Shown here in pieces: positions 36,918-45,835 of a DNA stretch of 64,000 nucleotides (the stretch's first letter is position 1; each line of letters starts with the position of its first letter). The DNA is from Shewanella phaeophyticola (lineage in GTDB: Bacteria; Pseudomonadota; Gammaproteobacteria; Enterobacterales; Shewanellaceae), in NCBI RefSeq assembly GCF_025398315.1, contig NZ_JAODOQ010000001.1, forward strand, positions 3,720,001 through 3,784,000, read 5' to 3'. The translations under genes were made by a program, and so were the position numbers. The notes beneath the pieces were generated by a model. That model was not told where the DNA came from, did no database searches, and saw nothing but the letters and a program-made list of their open reading frames with translations.

Positions 36918-36975
36918 GTAGAAAGTTTGATCAGAGCTCATTTACGTCAATAAAATAGATAAATGGAGCAGAACA
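36918..36975. repeat. Small dispersed element, copy 2
   Basis: GTAGAAAGTTTGATCAGAGC and ATAAATGGAGCAGAA correspond to the two ends of the copy at 35442-35526, with small deletions between. The two copies flank the peroxidase gene. Confidence 0.4.
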
Positions 36976-37069
36976 AACTTACTTTTAAAATTATCGCTGG
37001 CTTTTTTATCAGCAAAATAGATATTATGAGATTGATTATTATCAAGTTATGAATGGATGCTGTTGGTAA

Positions 37070-38119
37070 ATGATTCTTAAAACTAAAACACTGCAAATGA
37101 CCAAAACACCGCAAACGATTGCCGGTCAAAAACAAGAACAAGATGTGGCTTTCTTTTTACGCCGCGCATTTAAAGATCATCCTGAAGTGCTGGTTATCAA
37201 CGACTTCAAATTCAGCTTTAATGATGAAACCGCACAAATTGATCACTTGATTGTATACACCTATGGCTTCGTGCTCATTGAATCAAAAAGCATAAAAGGT
37301 CACGTAAAGGTTAACAGCCAAGGCGAGTGGACACGCAGCTATAACAGCCATTGGGCTGGGATGCCCTCGCCCATCAAGCAAGTCGAACTGCAACAAGCCT
37401 TATTAAAGGAAATGTTGAAACACCATAAGAGTGAAATATTAAGTAAGTTGCTTGGCATAAAGCAGCAAGGCTTCAATGGACGCTGTTGGCACTATTTATG
37501 TGCGGTATCCAGTAGTGCTGTGATCGACCGAAAAACCATGCCCAAAGAGATTTCCGACAAGTTTTTCAAAACTGAATTTTTGGTCGATGAACTCAAAAGC
37601 ATCATGAACCTTAAACACAAGATCATCCGCTTGATGAACGTCGCTGATACTCGTCCAGATTTCAACCAACAAGAACTCGATTCAATTGGCCAATTTCTTA
37701 TTAGCCAACATATCGATTCAAATATTCAGCAAGCTGCTCATGATCCAGTGCTACTAAAGCAAATCCAACCGATATCAAATACGCCAGAACTAAAACCAGA
37801 GCTTGAGCCAGAGCTTCAACCAGCATCGGCGGCCACTCATCATCTAGCTCAATCTAATGCCGCAATGCTTGCACCAGTAGCCGCATTAGCACCAGAGCAA
37901 CACCCGATATTAAGCTGTAAACATTGTGGCGAATTAACACAATACACACCCATGTATGGCAAATTCGGTTACTACATAAACTGTAACCAATGCAGCAAAA
38001 ACACACCTATGAAACAAACCTGCCCACAATGCATGAGTAAAAATACCAAAGTCACCAAACGCAAAGAAACCTACACATTGAATTGTGTAGATTGTGGATT
38101 TGAAAAGCGGATTGTTTAG
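37070..38119 (+). CDS. NERD-domain protein with C-terminal zinc ribbons
   Basis: 349 residues. The N-terminal half is a nuclease-related domain: GQKQEQDVAFFLRRAF, NDETAQIDHLIVYTYGFVLI and ESKSIKGHV give the expected E, D and E-x-K arrangement of the restriction-endonuclease-like core. The C-terminus has paired CxxC motifs (CKHC, CNQC, CPQC, CVDC) forming two zinc ribbons of the topoisomerase type. It probably binds and perhaps cuts nucleic acid. It is followed 80 nt later by the coiled-coil membrane protein gene. The start may be the ATG at 37070 or 37097; neither has a good ribosome site. Confidence 0.8.
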   Translation: MILKTKTLQMTKTPQTIAGQKQEQDVAFFLRRAFKDHPEVLVINDFKFSFNDETAQIDHLIVYTYGFVLIESKSIKGHVKVNSQGEWTRSYNSHWAGMPSPIKQVELQQALLKEMLKHHKSEILSKLLGIKQQGFNGRCWHYLCAVSSSAVIDRKTMPKEISDKFFKTEFLVDELKSIMNLKHKIIRLMNVADTRPDFNQQELDSIGQFLISQHIDSNIQQAAHDPVLLKQIQPISNTPELKPELEPELQPASAATHHLAQSNAAMLAPVAALAPEQHPILSCKHCGELTQYTPMYGKFGYYINCNQCSKNTPMKQTCPQCMSKNTKVTKRKETYTLNCVDCGFEKRIV

Positions 38120-38201
38120 ATGGTAAATAACTTACTTTGATTTCACTTGTATATAGTTAAATCATCTCAATAAATACAGAATTAATTAAGGAAGATAAAA
38201 A

Positions 38202-39554
38202 ATGTTTGGAAGTGAGAAAAGTAACGCTACAGAAATAGGACAATTATGGCAACGTTTAGTTCCTCTAGAAAAATCTAATGAGGTTCTAAGTTCAATAATT
38301 AGTGCACAAAAAGAAGAAATTGAATTATTAAAAGAAAAAACTATACAGCCTTCAGAAAGTCAAAAGAATGCTCTACATGCCGCAAGATCAGCAGCACAAC
38401 ATAACGGTAAAATTCAGAGAACAAAGGAAGATGTAGAAAATCTACATCAAGAAATTCAGAGAACGAACATTGAGTTAGATTTACTATTAGAAAAGACGAA
38501 AAATACAGTTGCCAGTTTAGATGAAAAGATTGGTTTTTATGACGAAAATTTCAATAAGGGTGAAGACTTACTCAACGAAATTATTAGAATGCATAATGCA
38601 TTAGAAGAAAGAATTAATGCAACAATAGAGCTACTTGATCAGAACAACGATCTTGAAGAACGTATTGATTCGGCAGATAAACAACTAGAAGCATTAAACG
38701 AAATAGATTCAAGAGCTCAAGGAATATTGAAAAACATAACAACAAACCATGCCAAAATAAAAGAATTAAGGGATGAAATTATAGGCTATGACACCGAAAA
38801 TGAGGATGGAGAATCTCAAAGAATAGATGGGATGAAAGATCAATTAGAATCAACTTATACAGAGTTAGAAAATCAGATTTCTGAACTCAATGATCATTTA
38901 CAAACGATACACACTGACTCTGAAGTTAATTATCAATCCCTACTAAAAAATGCTGAAAATAAAGCTGAAGAAAGTATTAAAAAACACGAAAACCAATATT
39001 CTGAAGTTTACAAAAAAATCATTACTTTATTACCAGCAGCTTTAACAACCGGACTAAGTGCAGCATATAATGAAAAGATAAACTCTGAAAGTTCAGAGCT
39101 GATCAGCCATAATAAAACCTTTTCAAATGCAATAAAATCGCTTGTGTGCATTTCTTTAATTCCATTTTTTGCAGATTTATACCTATTAGTAGGTTTAGAA
39201 AAAGATTTAGTCTCAGTAATTTCAGAAACACCTAAATTAGCCTTATCGATATTACCACTATATCTTCCTATTCTTTGGATGGCTTACTCTTCAAATAAAA
39301 AAATTAAATTATCAAAAAGACTAATTGAAGAATATACCCACAAGGCTGTTCTAAGTAAAACATTCGAAGGTTTAGCCACTCAAATTGAAGAACTAGGAGA
39401 TAGTGAAACATCGAACGAACTAAGAGTTAAACTACTCTTCAATCTACTTCACGTTAATTCTGAAAACCCAGGAAAGTTAATTTCGGACTATCAAACAACT
39501 GATCATCCGCTAATGGATGCGCTAGAAAAGAGTGTGAAACTGGGTGATGCTATC
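38202..39554 (+). pseudogene. Coiled-coil membrane protein, 5' part, interrupted by IS3 element
   Basis: About 450 codons before the insertion. Residues 1-270 are almost continuous coiled coil (for example LEERIDSADKQLEALNEI). Two transmembrane helices follow near residues 310-360 (SLVCISLIPFFADLYLLVGL and LALSILPLYLPILWMAY), then a soluble helical tail. It has a good start (AAGGAAG before the ATG). The frame reads into the IS and stops at 39587. The remaining 3' part lies at 41196-41357. Overall it looks like a membrane-anchored coiled-coil sensor or scaffold. Low GC marks it as accessory. Confidence 0.75.
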
Positions 39555-39622
39555 CCCCTGTGTCAGGATAGTTGTCGCCTCAATTAATTTACAAATAAAC
39601 AGGGAGCGGTAAGTTACAGCAA

Positions 39623-40123
39623 GTGAATTATCAAAGGCATTCAGGTCAATTTAAAGAAGCTATATTAAACAAGTTTAGTCAAAGTGGTTTGTCGGTTCGT
39701 AAGTTTGCAGAGCAAGAAGGCATTAATCTCTCAACCCTGTATAGTTGGCAAAAGCAATTTAATACCTCAGGGTTAAACGTGTCAAAAGTCAGTTCATCGG
39801 ATAAGTGGTCAAGTGAAGAAAAGTTTTCAGTGGTATTGGAAACAGCCTCTCTGTCGGCAGTTGAGTTAAGTGAATATTGCCGAGCTAAGGGGTTATATCC
39901 TGAGCAAGTCAACGGATGGAAGCAAGCTTGCATTGCCGGTAATACAAGCACAACACTGACAAGTAAAGCCAAGACAACACCTGGACAAAAGACTGACAAA
40001 AAACGCATTAACGAGCTAGAACGTGAGTTACGTAGAAAGGATAAAGCGTTAGCGGAAGCGGCTGCTTTACTCGTACTCGGAAAAAAGTTCGATGCCTATT
40101 GGAAGGAAAAAGAGGAAGACTGA
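39623..40123 (+). CDS. IS3-family transposase orfA
   Basis: 166 residues starting at GTG. Two HTH regions are visible: LSVRKFAEQEGINLSTLYSW and a second around ELSEYCRAKGLYPEQVNGWK. The C-terminal coiled coil (INELERELRRKDKALAEA) with leucine heptads is typical of IS3 OrfA. It overlaps orfB by 25 nt; an A5G run at about 40107-40112 could allow a -1 shift into orfB. Confidence 0.9.
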   Translation: MNYQRHSGQFKEAILNKFSQSGLSVRKFAEQEGINLSTLYSWQKQFNTSGLNVSKVSSSDKWSSEEKFSVVLETASLSAVELSEYCRAKGLYPEQVNGWKQACIAGNTSTTLTSKAKTTPGQKTDKKRINELERELRRKDKALAEAAALLVLGKKFDAYWKEKEED

Positions 40124-41163
40124 TTTCGCTGACCGATAGGCAGAAGCACGCGCAGTGGGTCAGTACAGCAGTAGCATCAGGCGCGAGACAAGATAAGGCC
40201 TGTGACGTGATTGGATTATCAAGTAGAACCTTACAGCGTTGGCGAATAGGCGGTGAGATTAGCGCAGATAAAAGGCCAACCGCAATGAGGCCAGAGCCTG
40301 GAAATAAACTGAGTCATGCTGAAAGACAAGCCGTGATTGATGTGTGTAATAGTGAAGAGTTTGCCTCATTACCACCAAGCCAAATTGTCCCGATACTCGC
40401 CGATAGAGGTGAGTATATTGCTTCGGAGTCGAGTTTTTACCGTGTATTACATACTAAAAACATGCTGCACCACCGAGGCAAAGCTAAGCCGAGAAATGTT
40501 CATAAAAAGCCAACCAGTTATACGGCTAAAAAAGCGAACGAAGTGTGGAGTTGGGATATCAGTTACCTGCCTACAACGGTGATAGGAATACACTATTATC
40601 TGTACATGATTGAAGATATTTACAGTCGAAAAATCGTCGGTTGGGAAGTTCACTACAGCGAAACAGGTGAGCAAGCAGCAGCACTGCTAGAGCGTAGCGT
40701 TTGGGCAGAGAAATGCTTGAAGAAAGATGTCGTGTTGCACTCTGATAATGGCGCGCCCATGAAGAGCCTAACGATGCGAGCTAAGATGTACGATTTAGGC
40801 GTTGTGACCTCACGAAGTCGCCCAAGGGTGAGTAATGATAATCCGTACTCAGAATCACTGTTTAGAACGGTAAAGTATCATCCACGTTGGCCTAGCGAAG
40901 GTTTTAAGTCGTTAGATGAAGCGCGTAAATGGGTAAAAGAATTTGTTTATTGGTACAACAATGAGCATCGACATAGCAGGATTAAGTTTGTGACACCAAA
41001 CCAGAGACATGATGGTCTTGATGTAGAGATACTGGCGAAGCGAAAAGTGTTGTATCAGACAAAAAGAAATGAACATCCAGAACGATGGTCAAAAGAAGAG
41101 CGAAACTGGCAGCCCATAGGGGCTGTGGAGTTAAATCCAGAGCAACACAAAGAAGCTGCTTAA
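40099..41163 (+). CDS. IS3-family transposase orfB (DDE integrase)
   Basis: 354 residues as an independent frame, in the -1 frame relative to orfA. The rve integrase core has all three catalytic acids: D in WSWDISYLP, D in LHSDNGAPM, and E in NPYSESLFRTV, with exactly 35 residues between the second D and the E. An N-terminal HTH_21-like part precedes it. The full transposase is normally made as an OrfAB fusion by -1 frameshifting. Confidence 0.92.
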   Translation: MEGKRGRLISLTDRQKHAQWVSTAVASGARQDKACDVIGLSSRTLQRWRIGGEISADKRPTAMRPEPGNKLSHAERQAVIDVCNSEEFASLPPSQIVPILADRGEYIASESSFYRVLHTKNMLHHRGKAKPRNVHKKPTSYTAKKANEVWSWDISYLPTTVIGIHYYLYMIEDIYSRKIVGWEVHYSETGEQAAALLERSVWAEKCLKKDVVLHSDNGAPMKSLTMRAKMYDLGVVTSRSRPRVSNDNPYSESLFRTVKYHPRWPSEGFKSLDEARKWVKEFVYWYNNEHRHSRIKFVTPNQRHDGLDVEILAKRKVLYQTKRNEHPERWSKEERNWQPIGAVELNPEQHKEAA

Positions 41164-41195
41164 CAATTTAGGCGACAACTGTCTTGAAAAACGCC

Positions 41196-41357
41196 GCTAT
41201 CGAAAAATTGAAAAATATACCCGGATTTACAAAACTTACAGCTAAGTTAGAAAGAGAATCACAAGAAATCCTAAACGATGCAAATAATAAAGTATCTAAG
41301 GCCATTGCTGCTGTAACGGATCATTCCGACAAAGAGCGCGACGAAAAAACGGCATAA
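41196..41357 (+). pseudogene. Coiled-coil membrane protein, 3' part after the IS3 element
   Basis: In the frame continuing the interrupted gene it reads AIEKLKNIPGFTKLTAKLER and ends in DHSDKERDEKTA-stop. It has no start of its own. With the upstream part it gives a protein of about 505 residues. Confidence 0.75.
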
Positions 41358-41403
41358 TCACAACATGTAAGCAATCTAAATTGTATCCTTTACTCTCAAG
41401 AAC

Positions 41404-41439
41404 AAAAAGCCTCAATACCGTTAGGTATCGAGGCTTTTT
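41404..41439 (+). terminator. Rho-independent terminator
   Basis: AAAAAGCCTCAATACC (41404-41419) pairs with GGTATCGAGGCTTTTT (41424-41439), with a single mismatch and a GTTA loop. It ends the original NERD/coiled-coil unit. Confidence 0.85.
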
Positions 41440-41520
41440 CTTTTCTTTTACAAGAAATTCAGCTCTAAGCTTCTAGGCTTAAAACGACAAGCAATATAGC
41501 GCAGGATAAATCGGGTTAGA

Positions 41521-41584
41521 ACAAGGCGCTTTACCACGACGTTTAGCTTTCTTAAGCGAGTGGTGAAGCAACGCAGTTATCACC
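41521..41584. repeat. 64-bp dispersed dyad repeat, copy 2
   Basis: Gap-free match to 33525-33588. Arms GCTTTACCAC (41528-41537) and GTGGTGAAGC (41560-41569). It lies just downstream of groEL on the convergent side. Confidence 0.7.
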
Positions 41585-41601
41585 GATTTAGACAAGCTAG
41601 A

Positions 41602-43242
41602 TTACATCATGCCGCCCATACCGCCCATACCACCCATGCCGCCCATATCTGGAGCAGAAGCTTCTTGTGGAATTTCAGAAACCATTGCTTCTGTGGTGAT
41701 CATTAGGCCTGCAATTGACGCTGCAAACTGTAATGCGCTACGGGTCACTTTAGTTGGGTCTAGGATACCCATTTCTAACATGTCGCCGTAAGTGTCATTA
41801 CCCGCGTTGTAACCGTAGTTACCGTCACCGTTTTTCACAGTGTTAGCAACTACTGATGCTTCTTGACCTGCGTTAGTTGCGATTTGACGTAAAGGCGCTT
41901 CCATCGCACGTAGGGCAATTACCACACCGTGTTTTTGGTCTTCGTTGATTACTTCAACGTCTTTAATTTTGCTTGCTACGCGAACAAGGGCTACACCACC
42001 ACCGGCTACCACACCTTCTTCTACTGCAGCGCGAGTTGCGTGTAATGCATCTTCTACGCGAGCTTTTTTCTCTTTCATTTCAACTTCAGTTGCTGCGCCA
42101 ACTTTGATTACTGCAACACCGCCAGCAAGTTTTGCCATACGCTCTTGTAGCTTTTCTTTGTCGTAGTCAGACGTTGATTCTTCAACTTGTTGCTTGATTT
42201 GAGAAACACGAGCTGAAATCTGCTCTTGGTCACCATTACCATCGATGATAGTAGTGTTATCTTTAGTGATGATAACGCGCTTAGCTGTACCTAAATCTTC
42301 TAGGGTAGCTTTTTCAAGTTCTAGGCCGATTTCTTCAGCGATAACCGTACCGCCAGTTAGAATTGCCACATCTTGAAGCATTGCTTTACGACGGTCGCCA
42401 AAACCAGGGGCTTTAACTGCTGCCACTTTAACGATGCCACGCATGTTGTTTACAACTAATGTGGCTAGTGCTTCACCTTCAACGTCTTCTGCAACGATAA
42501 GCAATGGCTTACCGGTTTTTGCTAGACCTTCAAGGATTGGCAATAATTCACGGATGTTAGACACTTTTTTGTCTACTAACAAAATGAATGGGCTGTCTAG
42601 TTCAACACTGCCAGTTTCTGGCTTGTTGATGAAATATGGTGATAGGTAACCACGGTCAAACTGCATACCTTCAACGACGTCTAATTCGTTTTCAAGCGCT
42701 TGGCCTTCTTCAACGGTGATAACGCCTTCTTTACCAACTTTTTCCATTGCGGTAGCAATGATGTCGCCAATTGACTCGTCAGAGTTAGCAGAAATAGTAC
42801 CCACTTGAGCAATAGCTTTAGTGTCGGCACAATCTTGAGAAAGTAGTTTTAACTCAGCGACTGCTGCGATAACGGCTTTGTCGATACCGCGCTTAAGATC
42901 CATTGGGTTCATACCCGCAGCAACGGCTTTTAGGCCTTCAACAACAATAGACTGTGCTAATACGGTTGCAGTAGTGGTACCGTCACCGGCTGCATCATTG
43001 GCTTTAGAAGCAACTTCTTTCACCATTTGTGCGCCCATGTTTTCGAACTTATCTTCTAGTTCGATTTCTTTGGCAACTGACACACCATCTTTAGTGATTA
43101 GCGGAGCACCGAAGCTCTTGTCTAATACTACGTTACGACCTTTAGAGCCTAAAGTTACTTTCACTGCGTTGGCTAGAATGTTAACGCCTGCAAGCATTTT
43201 TACACGTGCGTCGTTACCAAATAAGACTTCTTTTGCTGCCAT
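41602..43242 (-). CDS. groL: Chaperonin GroEL (60 kDa)
   Basis: 546 residues, full length. The start AAKEVLFGNDARVKMLAGVN, the ATP site DGVSVAKEIELED and AGDGTTTATVLAQSI, and the GGM-repeat C-terminus (GGMGGMGGMGGMM) are all present. It forms the tetradecameric protein-folding chamber with GroES. It is second in the groES-groEL operon, 58 nt after groES, and is controlled by the sigma-32 type promoter upstream of groES. Confidence 0.99.
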   Translation of the reverse strand: MAAKEVLFGNDARVKMLAGVNILANAVKVTLGSKGRNVVLDKSFGAPLITKDGVSVAKEIELEDKFENMGAQMVKEVASKANDAAGDGTTTATVLAQSIVVEGLKAVAAGMNPMDLKRGIDKAVIAAVAELKLLSQDCADTKAIAQVGTISANSDESIGDIIATAMEKVGKEGVITVEEGQALENELDVVEGMQFDRGYLSPYFINKPETGSVELDSPFILLVDKKVSNIRELLPILEGLAKTGKPLLIVAEDVEGEALATLVVNNMRGIVKVAAVKAPGFGDRRKAMLQDVAILTGGTVIAEEIGLELEKATLEDLGTAKRVIITKDNTTIIDGNGDQEQISARVSQIKQQVEESTSDYDKEKLQERMAKLAGGVAVIKVGAATEVEMKEKKARVEDALHATRAAVEEGVVAGGGVALVRVASKIKDVEVINEDQKHGVVIALRAMEAPLRQIATNAGQEASVVANTVKNGDGNYGYNAGNDTYGDMLEMGILDPTKVTRSALQFAASIAGLMITTEAMVSEIPQEASAPDMGGMGGMGGMGGMM

Positions 43243-43300
43243 TTTTTGATGTTCCTTTAAATTTAATGATTAATTGGAAAGTCGAGTTGATGGACGAGGC

Positions 43301-43591
43301 TTAGCCTACAACTGCCATCAGGTCAGCTTCTGACAGGATTAATACTTCTTCACCGTCAATTTTTTCTTTTTTCACGCCATAACCTTCATTGAAGATCACA
43401 ACGTCGCCCACTTTAACGTCAAGTGGAGTAACTGTGCCGTTTTCTGAAATACGACCATTGCCTACAGCAAGAATTTTACCGCGAGTTGATTTCTCTGCAG
43501 CGCTGCCTGTAAGCACGATACCGCCTGCAGATTTAGATTCAACTTCTAAACGTTTAACGATAACGCGGTCATGTAATGGACGAATATTCAT
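43301..43591 (-). CDS. groS: Co-chaperonin GroES (10 kDa)
   Basis: 96 residues with the classic start MNIRPLHDRVIVKRLEVESK, the mobile loop SAGGIVLTGSAAEKSTRG and the end GEEVLILSEADLMAVVG. It caps GroEL. It has an AGGAG ribosome site and is first in the groES-groEL operon. Confidence 0.99.
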   Translation of the reverse strand: MNIRPLHDRVIVKRLEVESKSAGGIVLTGSAAEKSTRGKILAVGNGRISENGTVTPLDVKVGDVVIFNEGYGVKKEKIDGEEVLILSEADLMAVVG

Positions 43592-43673
43592 CTATGAACT
43601 CTCCTAATGATGTGATGCCCAAAAAACGAGGCTATTGACTAACAAAAAAGGGATTTTCCCTTCGATGCATGTG

Positions 43674-43702
43674 ATATGGGGGTAGTTGATCACAGATCCA
43701 AG
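43674..43702 (-). promoter_or_regulatory. Sigma-32 (heat-shock) promoter of groES-groEL
   Basis: On the minus strand CTTGGA (43702-43697) and CCCCATAT (43681-43674) are separated by 15 nt. This matches the sigma-32 consensus CTTGAA-N13-17-CCCCATNT with one mismatch. It lies about 85 nt before groES. Confidence 0.75.
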
Positions 43703-43808
43703 GGGAATTTAAAAAAAAACTACACTTTTTTTAAGTCTGTTTTATTAAAACTTTACTAATACTGATAGAATTCGCCTCCTTTAAACGTATTAAAACACCT
43801 GAGAATAG

Positions 43809-45272
43809 ATGAAAGACAGACACGGGTTACTCAGCAGGCCAATTGGTCGTGTGCTGCTTAATATGACCTTGCCTAACCTGATTGGAATTATGACCATTCT
43901 GGGCGGCAGTCTAGTAGACGTGTTTTTTATCAGTAAGTTGGGTACCGAACCTTTAGCCGCTGTGAGTTTTACCTTTCCGGTGACCTTAGTTATTTCGAGT
44001 ATTGGCATTGGTTTAGGCGTTGGCGTTTCGACTAATCTCGGGCGCTTAATTGGTAGCGGCCATGCCCCCGAATCTAAAGTATTTTTGTTTGATGCGTTGT
44101 GCATGACATTGTTGATTATTTGGGGCTTATCGATTCTTGGCTGTGTGTTTATTGAGCCGATTTTTAGTTTACTTGGCGCGAACGAAGCCAGCCTGCCATT
44201 AATTAACGACTATATGTGGTACTGGTACCTAGGCGCACCGGCTCTAGTATTATTAATGGTGAGCAATCAGGGATTACGTGCAACAGGTGACACTCGAACA
44301 CCGGCTAAAATTATGATGATTGCAGCAGTGGTCAATTTAGTACTCGACCCGTTGCTTATTTTTGGTATTGGGCCATTTCCACGTTTAGAAATTCAAGGCG
44401 CAGCCATTGCCACCACACTGTCTTGGGTTGTGGCGATGTCGTTAGCCGGATATTTAATCATCATTAAGCGCAAGTTAGTTGTATTTACCAGCTTTGACAT
44501 TGGCCGGCTAATTTTACACTGGAAAGCCCTGGCACATATTGCACGCCCAGCAGCATTAATGAATGTGATTAACCCAATTGCTAATGGGGTGATTATGGCC
44601 ATGTTGGCGCGTATTGATCAGTCCGGGGTAGCTGCATTTGGCGCGGGCACGCGTTTAGAGTCGGTGTTACTCATCGTGGTGATTGCTTTATCGTCGAGTT
44701 TAATGCCGTTTATTGCGCAAAACTTAGGGGCAAACCAACCTGAGCGCGCTAAAAAAGCCTTATTGATGTCGCTGCAGTTTGTATTTGTGTTTCAAACTCT
44801 GTTATTTATTCCGCTGTATTTTAATGCAACAGCCATTGCGCAACTGTTTACCAGTGATCCGTTAGTGATTGATTGGCTGAGTTTTTATGTCATGGTGTTG
44901 CCAGCAGCTTATGGCCTTTAGGCATTGTGATTATTTTTGCCACCAGCTTAAATGCCTATCACCGCCCAATGAGTTCGTTAGTCATCAACCTTTGTCGATT
45001 AATGTTTTTAATGCTGCCATTTGCAGCCCTAGGTGCTTATATCGGTGGTATTAAAGGGGTTTTACTGGCTCATGCCGATAACTAATACGTTAATGGGTAT
45101 TGCCTGCTATTACTTGGCCACAAAGATTAGCGAACCAAGCGACATAAAGCACACGATTCCCTACAGTGAAAAACACCATGACTCGTCAAATTATGATGAC
45201 CATAATGAGCAACATAACCATCTTTCTCGCACTGCTGCCGCAAAACCCTCTGTAAATAACATCATTGATTAA
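43809..45272 (+). pseudogene. MATE-family efflux pump, two frameshifts
   Basis: The first frame (43809-44921) covers about 370 residues of a MATE protein: GRVLLNMTLPNLIGIMTILG, LAAVSFTFPVT, GLRATGDTRTPAKIMM, then MNVINPIANGVIM. Near 44917 it ends PAAYGL-stop; one extra C would continue PLGIVIIFATSLNAYHRP in the next frame. That frame stops near 45085 (LLAHADN) and the third frame resumes with PITNTLMGIACYYLATKI; deleting one base near 45073 joins them. The rebuilt protein of about 487 residues has a normal MATE length plus a hydrophilic tail. It would export drugs or cations. Confidence 0.8.
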
Positions 45273-45409
45273 TGGTCAGCCTATAAAGCTTTAGCGATTT
45301 CACAAAGCAGATTAATTTTCGATTAATCTTATGCCAAACATTACCTTTCGGTGCGGTCGATGAGTTAATATCATTTACCTTTTCAAGCCAAAAGCATCAG
45401 TAGTCCACA

Positions 45410-45775
45410 ATGAAAAAATCCATTTATGCCGCGTTAATGTCTGCGATTATTTGCCCTGGAAGTGGCCAACTCTGGTTGGGTAAAAAGTGGCTTGGTTGGG
45501 GATTTATTAGCGTAAGTGTAGTGTGCATAGCATTGTTAATGAACCATATCATTAATCGCGCCCAAGTGATTGCCGAGCAGATTTTGGCGGGCAATATTGC
45601 TAACGATTTAAGTTCTATTTACGCCGAGGTCTCTAAAGCCGCACTAGACACGCAATCGACAGAGTTATCGCAACTCACATGGTTTTTTATTGCCAATTGG
45701 GTGTTAAGTATCGTCAGCGCATTTTGGCTTGAAGTCAAACAAGATAAGCTGTTACAAACAAAAACAGCCGACTAA
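45410..45775 (+). CDS. Small membrane protein, TM2-like
   Basis: 121 residues with three hydrophobic segments. The start MKKSIYAALMSAIICPGSGQ, followed by LWLGKKWLGWGFI, has the P-G-x-G-Q-x-x-x-G-K pattern seen in TM2/DUF5683-like proteins. Function is unknown. Its stop lies inside a bidirectional terminator shared with fxsA. Confidence 0.65.
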   Translation: MKKSIYAALMSAIICPGSGQLWLGKKWLGWGFISVSVVCIALLMNHIINRAQVIAEQILAGNIANDLSSIYAEVSKAALDTQSTELSQLTWFFIANWVLSIVSAFWLEVKQDKLLQTKTAD

Positions 45776-45798
45776 ATCATGTTTATCCGGCTGTTTTT
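45760..45798. terminator. Bidirectional rho-independent terminator
   Basis: AAAAACAGCCG (45760-45770) pairs with CGGCTGTTTTT (45788-45798). It overlaps the stop of the plus-strand gene and lies just after fxsA. Confidence 0.85.
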
Positions 45799-45835
45799 AT
45801 TGTGATGAGGGGTTATTTTTTGTCGTCTTTTGGGT

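Larger units (their letters stand above)
36563..37069. other. Divergent intergenic region between peroxidase and NERD genes
   Basis: About 500 AT-rich bases with an FNR-like site (36768-36781) and the second copy of a small dispersed element (36918-36975). No gene or RNA could be supported. Confidence 0.55.
39555..41195 (+). mobile_element. IS3-family insertion sequence (1641 bp)
   Basis: It carries overlapping orfA and orfB transposase genes. The ends hold imperfect inverted repeats: TCAGGATAGTTGTCGCCT on the left and, in reverse complement, TCAAGACAGTTGTCGCCT on the right. The 6-bp sequence GCTATC occurs at 39549-39554 and 41196-41201, equally distant from both repeats, so it is the probable target duplication. 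Removing the element and one copy restores the host reading frame exactly (GDAI-EKLKNIPG). The element appears intact and recent. Confidence 0.85.

Noticed and set aside
41609..43249. Plus-strand open frames opposite groEL
   Set aside because: They mirror a highly conserved minus-strand gene with strong codon bias; they have no independent coding evidence.
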